This document shows, piece after piece, positions 17,807 to 25,962 of a stretch of 64,000 bases of DNA. The position numbers and the translations under genes were made by a program. The DNA comes from Bradyrhizobium sp. SZCCT0153 (GTDB lineage: Bacteria > Pseudomonadota > Alphaproteobacteria > Rhizobiales > Xanthobacteraceae), in NCBI RefSeq assembly GCF_018129995.1, contig NZ_JAFCKS010000001.1, positions 1,089,001 through 1,153,000 of the forward strand, read 5' to 3'. The notes below the pieces were generated by a model, which was not told the origin of the DNA, did no database searches, and saw only the letters and a program-made list of their open reading frames with translations. The number at the start of each line of letters is the position of its first letter. Position 1 is the stretch's first letter.

Positions 17807-18376
17807 ATGAACTTCTTGCTCCGCTTCGTGCTGCGCGTCGCGATCACCGTCGTGATGATGATCATCGGCGGCCGCGCCGGCGCTGCCGCGCCCACTGATC
17901 CAAGCGGCACCTGGCTGGTCGAGGACGGCCGCGCCCGCATTCGGCTCGAACGCTGCGGTCCGTCGCGCGAGCGCATCTGCGGCTTCATCGTCTGGATGAA
18001 GGAGCCGGCCGACAAGCGCGGCCAGCCTTATCGCGACAAGGAAAACCCTGATGCAGACAAGCGCGCCCGCGCGCTGCTCGGCCACCAGCTCATCATGGGC
18101 CTGCAGGCGACGGCAGAGGGGCGGTTTGCCGGCGACATCTACAATGCCGAGGACGGCAAGTTCTACTCGGTCTCGCTGTGGCGCGAATCCCCCGACCGCC
18201 TCAAGCTCAAGGGATGCCTGATCAAGTTCCTGTGCCAGACCCAGACCTGGCAGCAGACTCTTGACGTCCAGCCCGGCCAGCTGGTCGGCCTGACCGGCGA
18301 TCTCAACGGCCCCCGCGCCGACAAGGAATGGGCGCAAGTGCCGGCACCGAAGCCGGTACAGGCGAAGGGGAAGTAG
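17807..18376 (+). CDS. DUF2147-like secreted protein
   Basis: 189 aa from the ATG at 17807, which has CGAAAGG eight bases upstream; the in-frame GTG at 17798 lacks such spacing. A signal peptide (MNFLLRFVLRVAITVVMMII...AGAAA) leads to a DUF2147 domain: DPSGTWLVEDGRARIRLERC, RICGFIVWMKEP, KGCLIKFLCQTQTWQQ. Three or four Cys may form disulphides. The family is periplasmic, of unknown function, and usually small (about 120-150 residues for the domain). Likely operon partner of the DUF3313-like lipoprotein. Confidence 0.82.
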   Translation: MNFLLRFVLRVAITVVMMIIGGRAGAAAPTDPSGTWLVEDGRARIRLERCGPSRERICGFIVWMKEPADKRGQPYRDKENPDADKRARALLGHQLIMGLQATAEGRFAGDIYNAEDGKFYSVSLWRESPDRLKLKGCLIKFLCQTQTWQQTLDVQPGQLVGLTGDLNGPRADKEWAQVPAPKPVQAKGK

Positions 18377-18379
18377 TCT

Positions 18380-18691
18380 TCACGACGATCGCAGCGCCCG
18401 CCGCAACTCATCGAGGGCGTCTGCGAGTTGCTCGCGGTGCGCGATGTCATCCTTGGGGAGGGCAGCGACGCTGCCTGCGAGCTCGCGCAGGATGCTGGCG
18501 AGCAGGCCGAAGTTGATGTGCAGATGCACCGACTTGCGTTCGTCGGCCGCGCCCGGATGTTGCAGCACCAGCGCGACGCCGCTCCCGTCGAGCCGTGCCT
18601 CGAACCGCGATGAGTGCTCGAAGGTGCCGACATAGAACTTGTCGGGATATTCGATCGCGATCTCTGCCTTGTCGGGAACCGGACGGGACAT
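18380..18691 (-). CDS. Hypothetical protein, 103 aa
   Basis: Start chosen at the Met at 18691 (MSRPVPDKAEIAIEYPDKFY), preceded by GAGG at SD distance; a Met eight codons upstream is less well placed. The first 60 residues look like beta-strands (YVGTFEHSSRFEARLDGSGV, LVLQHPGAADERKSVHLHIN). The rest is helical (FGLLASILRELAGSVAAL, REQLADALDELRRALRSS). No signal or membrane segment. Convergent with the DUF2147-like gene, four bases apart. Family not recognised. Confidence 0.6.
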   Translation of the reverse strand: MSRPVPDKAEIAIEYPDKFYVGTFEHSSRFEARLDGSGVALVLQHPGAADERKSVHLHINFGLLASILRELAGSVAALPKDDIAHREQLADALDELRRALRSS

Positions 18692-18872
18692 GTGAACCTC
18701 ATCGATGCCTCTCATTTTGGCCGGGAATAAACCGGGCCGCCTTGCGATAGGTCAGAGGCGTCCGCTTCCGGATTTGATCCGGATCAAAGCCAAGTCGCCG
18801 TTTCTGCGATCGAGTGGCAACTGGCCGGACGCCGCGTTGCGTGCCCTGGTTCTTTCAGCCGTGAGACGATCG

Positions 18873-19355
18873 ATGGATATGCAGGCCACGACTATCCCTG
18901 CGGGCGACGACAGCGGCCCGGACGTCGTCGCGCCGGAGCCGGATGAGGGCGTGCAGCGCTGCCTGCAATTGCTGGGCGATGCCGGTCTGCGCCCGACGCG
19001 CCAGCGCCTGGCGCTCGGCCAATTGCTGTTCCTGCGCGGCCACCGGCACGTCACCGCCGAGGGACTCCATGAAGAGGCGATGGCGGCGAACGCGTACCTG
19101 TCGCTCGCGACCGTCTACAACACGCTGAACCAGTTCACCGAAGCCGGCCTGTTGCGCCGGACCGCCGCCGACGGCATCAAGTCGTTCTTCGACACCGATA
19201 CGTCCGTGCACCCGCACTTCTACCTCGAAGGCGAGGATCTGCTGGTCGACGTCGCCGACGGTCTGACCTTCACCAAGCTGCCCGAGGCGCTTCCCGGCCA
19301 CGAGATCGCGCGGCTCGACGTCATCGTCCATCTGCGCCGGAAGCGCGCGACGTAG
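18873..19355 (+). CDS. Irr-like Fur-superfamily regulator lacking the N-terminal haem motif
   Basis: 160 aa from the ATG at 18873 (a GTG at 18861 is an alternative). The winged helix runs from CLQLLGDAGLRPTRQRLALG to LSLATVYNTLNQFTEAGLLR, and the end EIARLDVIVHLRRKR is typical of Irr rather than Fur. In Bradyrhizobium Irr, a Cys-Pro haem regulatory motif lies near the N-terminus and a His triplet in the core. Here no Cys-Pro is present and the triplet position reads HPH (113-115, in SVHPHFYLEG). It is probably a second Irr-type iron regulator with changed haem response. Confidence 0.85.
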   Translation: MDMQATTIPAGDDSGPDVVAPEPDEGVQRCLQLLGDAGLRPTRQRLALGQLLFLRGHRHVTAEGLHEEAMAANAYLSLATVYNTLNQFTEAGLLRRTAADGIKSFFDTDTSVHPHFYLEGEDLLVDVADGLTFTKLPEALPGHEIARLDVIVHLRRKRAT

Positions 19356-19373
19356 GGGCGGCAGGACGATGTT

Positions 19374-20924
19374 CTAGCGTAATCCGGCCCGCCGGAATCC
19401 CTCCAGATAGTGCTCCCGATCGGCCTCATTGGCCCACGGCAATTGCGTCGCGATCCAATGCAGCGAAATGCCCGGCTGGGTACGGCGGAGCTCGTCCAGC
19501 GCCGTCTCCGCAAGCATCCCGTCGCCGGTCATGCCGGCTGAAACCGCGAGCACGCGGTAAGCGCCGGTGAGATCGCCGCGGTGGCGGATCGCCTCGCGCG
19601 CGAGCGTGATGGCTTCGTCATAGCGCCGCTCGGTGAAGCGCGCGTAGCCGGCAATGCCGTAGTAGATCGCCAGCGACGGATCGCGCGGTGAGAGCCGGAT
19701 CGCTCTTTGTGCAGCGTCGAACGATTCGCTTGATCGCCCGGCGTAGGACAGCGCCAGGGCGTAATAGCCCTGCGCCAGCGAGAAATTCGGGTTGAGCGCG
19801 AGCGCCTGCTCGAACTCGGATAACGCGTCGGAAAGCCTGCGCGTCGAGAAAAAGACGCTGCCGAGCGCGGCATGCGCCCAGGCATCCTCGTGGTCGCAGC
19901 GCACCGCGGCGAGCGCGGCAGCCTCTGCGATCGGCACCGTCGTGGCAAGCTCCGCCCAGCCGAGATGTACGCCGAACATGTGGCTTGCCGCGAGCACCGA
20001 GAGCGCCTGGCCGTAGTTCGAGTCGATGGCAATGGCGCGTTCGAGCAAGGTCTGTGCGGCCGCGTGATCCTGTCGCGTCACCCGCCAGTAATGCGACAGG
20101 GCGCGCATCAACAGGTCCCAGGCGTCAAGGCTTGCGGGAGGCTTACGGTCGGCGCGAAAATTCTCCGCCGCATGGATCTGCGGCTCGATCGCCGCGACGA
20201 TCGCGTTGGTGATGTCGTCCTGCACGGCGAAGACGTCGCCGAGCTCGCGGTCGTAGCGTTCGGCCCAGAGATGACTGCCGGTGGTGGCGTCGTTGAGCTG
20301 TGCGGTGATGCGCACGCGATTGTCCGCCTTGCGCACGCTGCCTTCGACGATGTAACGGACGCCGAGCTCCTCGGCGATCTGCCTGATATGGACCGAGCGT
20401 CCCTTGTAGGTGAAGGACGAGTTGCGGGCGATCACCATGAACCAGCGTTGCTTCGATAGCGCCGTGAGAATGTCCTCGCTGATCCCGTCGCCGAAATATT
20501 CCTGCGCGGGATCGCCGCTCATGTTCTCGAAAGCGAGCACCGCGATCGCCGGCCGGTCGGTCACGACCCGTGAGGGAGCAGGGCCGGGTTCCTCTGGCGC
20601 AAGAGTTGTTGCCCCATCTTCCCGGGCTTCGCCGACGAAACGGAAGCCCTTGCGCGGAATAGTCTTGATCAGCCGCTGCGTTGCGCCGTCGTCGCCAAGC
20701 GCCTTGCGCGCGGCGTTGATCCGGCTGTTCAGCGCGGAGTCCGAGACGATGCGGTCGCTCCAGATCTCGCTGATCAGGTCATCCTTGCTGACCACACGGG
20801 CACGCTGCGCGACGAGGTAGAGCAGGAGATCGAACACCTGCGGCTGTAGCGGCACGGGGGTGCCGCCGCAGGTCAGCTCCCGCAGATCGCCGTCGAGCAC
20901 GTTGTTTTCAAAGAGAAATCGCAC
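19374..20924 (-). CDS. Winged-helix (CadC/OmpR-type) regulator with TolB-like and TPR regions, paralogue A
   Basis: 516 aa. The N-terminal Trans_reg_C winged helix (about 1-98) reads LQPQVFDLLLYLVAQRARVV, DSALNSRINAARKALGDDG, KTIPRKGFRFVGEA. A TolB-N/adenylate-cyclase-associated region (about 124-260) contains PAIAVLAFENMSGDPAQEYF, GDGISEDILTAL and GSHLWAERYDRELGDVFAVQ. TPR-like helices fill about 290-500 (ALNPNFSLAQGYYALAL...). No transmembrane helix is obvious, unlike CadC. It is divergent from mddA, with tandem 22-bp repeats in the gap that may be its own binding sites. Closely related to the regulator at 22531. Confidence 0.88.
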   Translation of the reverse strand: MRFLFENNVLDGDLRELTCGGTPVPLQPQVFDLLLYLVAQRARVVSKDDLISEIWSDRIVSDSALNSRINAARKALGDDGATQRLIKTIPRKGFRFVGEAREDGATTLAPEEPGPAPSRVVTDRPAIAVLAFENMSGDPAQEYFGDGISEDILTALSKQRWFMVIARNSSFTYKGRSVHIRQIAEELGVRYIVEGSVRKADNRVRITAQLNDATTGSHLWAERYDRELGDVFAVQDDITNAIVAAIEPQIHAAENFRADRKPPASLDAWDLLMRALSHYWRVTRQDHAAAQTLLERAIAIDSNYGQALSVLAASHMFGVHLGWAELATTVPIAEAAALAAVRCDHEDAWAHAALGSVFFSTRRLSDALSEFEQALALNPNFSLAQGYYALALSYAGRSSESFDAAQRAIRLSPRDPSLAIYYGIAGYARFTERRYDEAITLAREAIRHRGDLTGAYRVLAVSAGMTGDGMLAETALDELRRTQPGISLHWIATQLPWANEADREHYLEGFRRAGLR

Positions 20925-20930
20925 GTTTCT

Positions 20931-20974
20931 GTCGTCTCAAGCAAAAATCAAAGTCGTCTCAGGCGAAAATCAAC
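20931..20974. promoter_or_regulatory. Tandem 22-bp direct repeats upstream of a winged-helix regulator gene
   Basis: Two adjacent units, GTCGTCTCAAGCAAAAATCA and then AA (20931-20952), and GTCGTCTCAGGCGAAAATCA and then AC (20953-20974), agree at 19 of 22 positions. They begin seven bases upstream of the regulator start and about 84 bp before mddA. OmpR-type winged helices bind direct repeats with about one or two helical turns of spacing, so autoregulation or control of mddA is plausible. Confidence 0.5.
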
Positions 20975-21057
20975 CATCCGCGAAAGCATGGGGACCTCCG
21001 AACCGGCATGGTGAGAAGACCAAATAGTGCCGATGCCTCGGCACAACGGAGCGTTCT

Positions 21058-21846
21058 ATGACCCAATTTGAACATCAGGTTTATTCCATCGGCCCGGAGG
21101 TTGCGGGCTCACGCATTTTCAAGTTCATCGCCTTTCTATACGGAATTGCGGCATATCTCGTGTTTTTCGTCACTATTCTCTACGCCATCGGCTTCGTCAT
21201 GGGGCTGGTGGTGCCGAAGACCATCGACACCGGAACCGACACGCCGACGGCCGAGGCCGTCATCATCAACCTGCTGCTGATGGCATTGTTTGCCGTTCAG
21301 CACAGCGTGATGGCGCGCCGGCAGTTCAAGGCGTGGTGGACGCAATTCGTCCCCAAGCCGGTCGAGCGCAGCACTTATGTGCTGTTTGCGAGCCTGTCAT
21401 TGCTGCTCCTGTTCTGGCAATGGCGTCCGCTGCCATCGGTCATCTGGGATGTCGGAAATCCGGATCTTGCCGTGACGGTGGTCACGCTGTCCTTCGCGGG
21501 CTGGATCCTGGTGTTCACCTCGACGTTCATCATCAATCACTTCGAGCTGTTCGGATTGCACCAGGTCACCAATCATCTCGTCGGCAAGGAGGAGACGCCG
21601 CCACGCTTCAAGACGCCGCTGCTCTACAAGTTCGTCCGCCATCCGATTTATCTCGGTTTCATCGTCGCGTTCTGGGCGGCGCCGGTCATGACCGCAGGCC
21701 ATCTGCTGTTCGCGGCCGTGACCACGCTCTACATCTTCGTCGGCATCGCGCTGGAGGAGCATGACCTCGTCGATCTCTTCGGCGACGAGTACCGGCAGTA
21801 CAAACAACGGGTGTCGATGCTTATTCCCTGGCGCAGATCGATATAG
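21058..21846 (+). CDS. mddA: Methanethiol S-methyltransferase (MddA)
   Basis: 262-aa integral membrane protein of the NnrU/isoprenylcysteine-methyltransferase-like superfamily. The start region FIAFLYGIAAYLVFFVTILYAIGFVMG and VPKTIDTG is that of MddA, which methylates methanethiol with SAM to give dimethyl sulfide and has been characterised in Bradyrhizobium. Other landmarks are LLLMALFAVQHSVMARRQFK, INHFELFGLHQVTNHL, YKFVRHPIYLGF and EEHDLVDLFGDEYRQYKQRV, which carry the likely SAM/catalytic face. About six membrane segments. Divergent from regulator A; a GFA-family gene follows 206 bp downstream. Confidence 0.88.
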   Translation: MTQFEHQVYSIGPEVAGSRIFKFIAFLYGIAAYLVFFVTILYAIGFVMGLVVPKTIDTGTDTPTAEAVIINLLLMALFAVQHSVMARRQFKAWWTQFVPKPVERSTYVLFASLSLLLLFWQWRPLPSVIWDVGNPDLAVTVVTLSFAGWILVFTSTFIINHFELFGLHQVTNHLVGKEETPPRFKTPLLYKFVRHPIYLGFIVAFWAAPVMTAGHLLFAAVTTLYIFVGIALEEHDLVDLFGDEYRQYKQRVSMLIPWRRSI

Positions 21847-21968
21847 CGCTCGCGTCGTTCCGTCGCGTCCGCCGAAAGGAGGATGCGCGGCGGAACGATG
21901 ACGCGTAACGGACCTTGCCGGACTGCAGTCTTCACGTCCATCGGGGTGATTCCCCCCTCATCCCGACG

Positions 21969-22021
21969 CCTCTCCCCGCATCCGCTTTGCCGAGTTATCG
22001 GCGGACAGGAGCGGGGAGAGG
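21969..22021. repeat. G/C-rich palindrome upstream of the GFA gene
   Basis: CCTCTCCCCGC (21969-21979) and GCGGGGAGAGG (22011-22021) form perfect 11-bp arms around a 31-base loop. The identical arms recur at 22486-22520 on the other side of the GFA gene. It is related to the CCCTCCC repeat family. Confidence 0.65.
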
Positions 22022-22052
22022 AATTCAACCCTTCATCAACGGAGACGACCCA

Positions 22053-22475
22053 ATGAAACACGTCGGAAATTGCTTCTGTGGCGCGGTCACGATCGAGGTC
22101 ACGGGTGCGCCGGAGGCGATGGGCTATTGCCATTGCCGTTCCTGCCGCTCGTGGTCGGGCGGCCCGGTTAACGCATTCAGCCTTTGGAAGCCCGAGGCTG
22201 TGCGCATCACCGAAGGCGCTCAGAACGTCGAGACGTTTGCCAAGACGCCGCTCAGCCAGCGCAAATATTGCCGGAAGTGCGGCGGCCATCTCATGACGAA
22301 CCACCCGCCACTCGGCCTGGTCGACGTCTTCACCGCCACGATCCCCACGCTCGCATTCGCGCCCGGCGTCCACGTCAACTACGCCGAGACGGTTCTGCCG
22401 ATGCGCGACGGCCTGCCCAAGCTGAAGGATTTTCCGGCCGAGTTCGGCGGCAGCGGCGAGATGATGCAGGAATAG
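22053..22475 (+). CDS. GFA family protein (glutathione-dependent formaldehyde-activating enzyme-like)
   Basis: 140 aa from the ATG at 22053, which follows GGAGA at good spacing. The zinc-binding Cys pattern is complete: HVGNCFCGAVTIEVTG, YCHCRSCRSWSG and RKYCRKCGGHL. The GFA fold binds zinc, and the founding member was proposed to speed S-hydroxymethylglutathione formation; most homologues are of unknown substrate. Placement after mddA hints at a C1 or thiol-related role. It is bracketed by two hairpins with identical arms (21969-22021 and 22486-22520). Confidence 0.88.
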   Translation: MKHVGNCFCGAVTIEVTGAPEAMGYCHCRSCRSWSGGPVNAFSLWKPEAVRITEGAQNVETFAKTPLSQRKYCRKCGGHLMTNHPPLGLVDVFTATIPTLAFAPGVHVNYAETVLPMRDGLPKLKDFPAEFGGSGEMMQE

Positions 22476-22485
22476 ACTTTCTTCG

Positions 22486-22520
22486 CCTCTCCCCGCAAGC
22501 GCACTGCAAGCGGGGAGAGG
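22486..22520. terminator. Hairpin between convergent GFA and regulator genes
   Basis: CCTCTCCCCGC (22486-22496) pairs perfectly with GCGGGGAGAGG (22510-22520) around 13 bases. It lies ten bases after the GFA stop and ten before the end of the convergent regulator gene. It may act as a bidirectional block; its arms are identical to those at 21969-22021, so it also belongs to the repeat family. Confidence 0.5.
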
Positions 22521-22530
22521 GAGAAGTCGT

Positions 22531-24084
22531 TCACATCCCCGCGCGCCGAAACCCTTCCAGATAATGCGCGCGATCCTCGTCCCGCAGCATGGGCAGCTCG
22601 CGCGTGATCCAGGCGAGCGAAATGCCGGGTTGGGCGCGGCGCAGGCCTTCCAGCGCCGCAGCCGAGAGCGCGGTGTCCCCCGACATGCCGGCGGCGGCCG
22701 TCAGCACGCGATGTGCGCCGACGAAATCGGCGCGTTGTCGCATCGATTCCCGCGCCATCTGCACGGCTCCTTCGTAGTCGCGGCCTATGAATCGAGCATA
22801 GGCGGAAACGCCGCAATAGATCGCCGCGAGCGGGTCGCGAGGGCTCAGCCGCAGCGCGCGGCGCGCGGCGGCATCGCCGTCCTGCCACCGCCCCGCGTAG
22901 CACAACGTCACGCCATAGAAGGCGTGCGCCATCGCAAAATTCGGGTTGAGCTGCAGCGCCAGTTCGAACTCCGCCAGCGCGTCATCGAAGCGGCGGCGGA
23001 AAAGATAAGCATAGGCGAGGCCGTGATGGGCCCAGGCATCCTCGCGATCAGCCTCCACCGCGGCGAGCGCCGCGCGTTCGGCGAGCGGCACGGTCGCAGC
23101 CATGTCGGCCCAGCCCATATGCGCGCCGAAGATATGGCTGGTCGCGAGCAGGCCGAGCGCCTTGCCATAGGCGGGGTCGATCGCGACCGCCTTTTCGAGC
23201 AGGTCCTGCGCGGCGGCATTGTCCTCGCGGGTGATGCGCCAGTAACGCGACAACGCGCGCATCACGAGGTCCCAGGCATCCAGGCTGCCCGGTGGCTTCT
23301 GCTGGGCGCGAAAACTCTCGGCCGTATAGAGCTGCGGCTCGATCGCGGCGACGATCGCCTCGGTGATTTCGTCCTGCACGGCGAAGACGTCGGCAAGCTC
23401 GCGATCGTAGCGTTCGGCCCAGAGATGGCTGCCGGTCGAGACGTCGTTGAGCTGGGCCGAGATACGCAGGCGCTCGCCGCTCCGCCTCACGCTGCCTTCG
23501 ACCACGTACCGCACCCCGAGCTCGCGCGCGACGTCGTGCATGTGCACGGCGCGGCCCTTGTAGACGAAGGAGGAATTGCGCGCGACGACGAAGAACCAGC
23601 GAAGTTTCGACAGCGCGGTGATGATGTCCTCGCTGATGCCGTCGGAAAAGTAATCCTGCTCGCGGTCGCCGCTCATGTTGGTGAAGGGCAGGACCGCGAT
23701 TGCGGGCCGGTCGGGCAACGCGAGCATGGACTGAGTCTGCGCGACGCGGCCAAGATCCGAGGCGACCGCCCCAAGCTGCGTCTGGACATTGCCGACGAAA
23801 CGAAAGCCTTTGCGGGCGATGGTGCGGATCAGCGCCTGGCTTGCGCCGCTGTCGCCGATCGCCTTGCGTGCCGCATTGATGCGGCTGGTCAGCGTGGATT
23901 CGGAGACACTGCGCCCATGCCAGATCTTGTCGATCAGCTCGTCCTTGCTCACCACCCGGTCGCGGTTTTCCATGAGATGGACGACGAGATCGAAGACCTG
24001 TGGCTCCACGGCAATGGGAACCTGCTCGCGGCTCAGCTCGCGCAGGTCGGTGTCGAGGAGATGATCCCGGAACAGAAACTGCAC
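22531..24084 (-). CDS. Winged-helix (CadC/OmpR-type) regulator with TolB-like and TPR regions, paralogue B
   Basis: 517 aa and co-linear with the 516-aa protein at 19374 from end to end. Winged helix about 1-98 (VEPQVFDLVVHLMENRDRVV, STLTSRINAARKAIGDSGAS, RTIARKGFRFVGNV). TolB-like region about 128-260 (PAIAVLPFTNMSGDREQDYF, SDGISEDIITALSKLRWFFV). TPR-like tail to the C-terminus LEGFRRAGM. It lies convergent to the GFA gene, so the mddA-GFA unit is enclosed by two paralogous regulators. I see no clear copy of the 22-bp tandem repeat upstream of it. Confidence 0.88.
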   Translation of the reverse strand: MQFLFRDHLLDTDLRELSREQVPIAVEPQVFDLVVHLMENRDRVVSKDELIDKIWHGRSVSESTLTSRINAARKAIGDSGASQALIRTIARKGFRFVGNVQTQLGAVASDLGRVAQTQSMLALPDRPAIAVLPFTNMSGDREQDYFSDGISEDIITALSKLRWFFVVARNSSFVYKGRAVHMHDVARELGVRYVVEGSVRRSGERLRISAQLNDVSTGSHLWAERYDRELADVFAVQDEITEAIVAAIEPQLYTAESFRAQQKPPGSLDAWDLVMRALSRYWRITREDNAAAQDLLEKAVAIDPAYGKALGLLATSHIFGAHMGWADMAATVPLAERAALAAVEADREDAWAHHGLAYAYLFRRRFDDALAEFELALQLNPNFAMAHAFYGVTLCYAGRWQDGDAAARRALRLSPRDPLAAIYCGVSAYARFIGRDYEGAVQMARESMRQRADFVGAHRVLTAAAGMSGDTALSAAALEGLRRAQPGISLAWITRELPMLRDEDRAHYLEGFRRAGM

Positions 24085-24488
24085 GTCGAAAACTCAGACC
24101 TCACAATAGGTTCGGCAATGATGAAATCAAAATGGATTTCGACACGAAGTCTGTGAGTCTAACGAGAGGTCTGCCCGGTTCACCACGATCGCGTGATGGC
24201 AGCCATGCGGTTTTCGGAGGGAAATACAACCGCGACGAGAATGCGACGATTTGAGCCGGATGGCCGCGGGCTACGTACCGGATCGGATCTTCCTGTTCTT
24301 GCCGCCGTCACCCTGAGGTGGCCGCTTTCTTCAGCGGCCACCCCGGGATGACGGAGCTGACAACTCGACACGCGCCTGCGAGAGCATCGCACACCACTGA
24401 GTGTGCGCCGAACACTGAATGTCCTTTGCCGAACAGGGTGGCCTGCGTAAGCTACCCTTCATACAACACCAACCACGAAGAAACGCCC
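24085..24488. other. 404-bp gap between regulator B and the lyase gene
   Basis: Holds the shared upstream region of two divergent genes. No convincing coding frame is present; the in-frame extension of the lyase ORF back to 24318 crosses a palindromic element (24304-24355) and lacks a start with SD. The segment 24110-24170 is relatively AT-rich and probably carries the regulator promoter. Confidence 0.5.
24304..24355. repeat. Intergenic hairpin element with nested stems
   Basis: The inner stem GTGGCCGCT/AGCGGCCAC (24318-24326 and 24333-24341) is perfect with loop TTCTTC. The outer arms CCGTCACCC and GGATGACGG (24304-24312, 24347-24355) also pair apart from one mismatch. Typical of a dispersed palindromic element; different in sequence from the CCCTCCC family. 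Confidence 0.55.
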
Positions 24489-25850
24489 ATGCCCGCTTTT
24501 TCCGCCGCGACCACCGTGATCGATTCCATGCTGTTCCGCGATGCCTTCGGCACGCCGCAGATGCGGGAGATATTTTCCGATGTCGCGACGCTCGCGCGCT
24601 ATGCCGAGGTCGAGGTGGCGCTGGCGAAGGCGGAGGCGAAGTGCGGCGTGATTCCGCAGGAAGCCGCCGATCAGATCGCGGCGCGGACCGACGTTGCCGC
24701 GCTCGATTTCGATCTGCTGCGCCAGGAGACCGACGTGGTCGGCTACCCCATCCTTCCGCTCGTGCATCAGATGGTGAAGCAATGCGGCGATGCCGGCCGC
24801 TATGTGCATTGGGGCGCGACCACGCAGGACATCATGGACACCGCCGTGGTGCTGCAATTGCGCGCCGGGCTGGATATCGTCGCGCACGACATCGCCGAGC
24901 TGCGCAGGATCCTCGCCGAGCTCTCGAAGCGCTACCGCGACACGCCGATGGCGGGCCGCACCCATCTCCAGCAGGCGCTGCCGGTCACCTTCGGCTACAA
25001 GACCGCGATCTGGCTCGCGATGTTCGATCGCCATGCCGAGCGTCTGGCGCAATTGAAGCCGCGCGTCCTGGTCGGCCAGTTCGCCGGCGCTGCCGGAACG
25101 CTGGCCTCGCTCGGCGACAAGGGCTTCGAGGTGCAGGAGGCGCTCTGCGCCGAGCTGAAGCTCGGCGTTCCCGCCTCGACCTGGCATGTCGCTCGCGACG
25201 GCTTTGCCGAGGCCGTGAACTTCCTCGCGCTCGTCACTGGCTCGCTCGGCAAGATCGCGCTCGACGTCATGATCATGGCTTCGACTGAATTCGCAGAGGT
25301 CTACGAGCCCTTCGTCAAGGGGCGCGGCGCCTCCTCGACCATGCCGCAGAAACGCAACCCGATCTCCTCGGAACTGATGCTCGCCGCGTCCAAGGCGGTG
25401 CGCCAGCACGCCGGACTCATGCTGGATGCCATGGTGCAGGATTTCGAGCGCGCCACCGGCCCCTGGCACGCCGAATGGATGGCGATCCCCGAAAGCTTCG
25501 TGCTGACCGCCGGCGCCCTGCACCAGGCGAAGTTCGCGCTCGCAGGCCTCGTCGTGGACGAAACAAAGATGAACGACAATCTCGCCATCAGTCGCGGCCT
25601 GATCGTGGCCGAAGCTGTCATGATGGGGCTCGCGCCGCAGATCGGGCGGCAGGAAGCGCATGACGTGGTCTATGACGCTTGCAGGCTCGCCAACGAGAAG
25701 GGTCTGACGCTGGCGGACGCGCTCTCGTCCGACGCCCGCGTCTCTGTCAGGATCGACCGTGCCGGGATCGAGGCGCTTACTTCACCGAAAAATTACCTCG
25801 GCCTTGCTCCCGCCATGGTCGACCGGGTGCTGAAATCGGCAACGCGTTGA
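24489..25850 (+). CDS. Fumarase/aspartase superfamily lyase (PcaB- or adenylosuccinate-lyase-like)
   Basis: 453 aa from the ATG at 24489 (MPAFSAATTVIDSMLFRDAF); upstream in-frame codons belong to a palindromic spacer. The superfamily signature GASSTMPQKRNPISSEL (about 281-297) is intact. The other two conserved blocks are VHWGATTQDIMDTA and GRTHLQQALPVTFGYK, whose His residues act in catalysis. Length and the C-terminal domain fit 3-carboxy-cis,cis-muconate cycloisomerase and related lyases as well as purB-like enzymes. There are no pca or purine genes nearby, so the substrate stays open. Probably a homotetramer in the cytoplasm. Confidence 0.8.
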   Translation: MPAFSAATTVIDSMLFRDAFGTPQMREIFSDVATLARYAEVEVALAKAEAKCGVIPQEAADQIAARTDVAALDFDLLRQETDVVGYPILPLVHQMVKQCGDAGRYVHWGATTQDIMDTAVVLQLRAGLDIVAHDIAELRRILAELSKRYRDTPMAGRTHLQQALPVTFGYKTAIWLAMFDRHAERLAQLKPRVLVGQFAGAAGTLASLGDKGFEVQEALCAELKLGVPASTWHVARDGFAEAVNFLALVTGSLGKIALDVMIMASTEFAEVYEPFVKGRGASSTMPQKRNPISSELMLAASKAVRQHAGLMLDAMVQDFERATGPWHAEWMAIPESFVLTAGALHQAKFALAGLVVDETKMNDNLAISRGLIVAEAVMMGLAPQIGRQEAHDVVYDACRLANEKGLTLADALSSDARVSVRIDRAGIEALTSPKNYLGLAPAMVDRVLKSATR

Positions 25851-25962
25851 AAACCAAAATGCGTGAAACTGCGTATCTCTCCGTGCCGCAAGGTGCTCGC
25901 GCACTTGCGCCTTGCGATGCTAGACTTAAATTGGACGAGAGAGCTTCGGCAGAGGACCCCGC

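Noticed and set aside
24318..24488. Extension of the lyase gene to an upstream start
   Set aside because: The added residues come from a palindromic intergenic element, and the lyase N-terminus aligns with the ATG at 24489.
24489..25850. Firm naming of the lyase as pcaB or purB
   Set aside because: The superfamily signature is clear, but the neighbouring genes give no support for either pathway.
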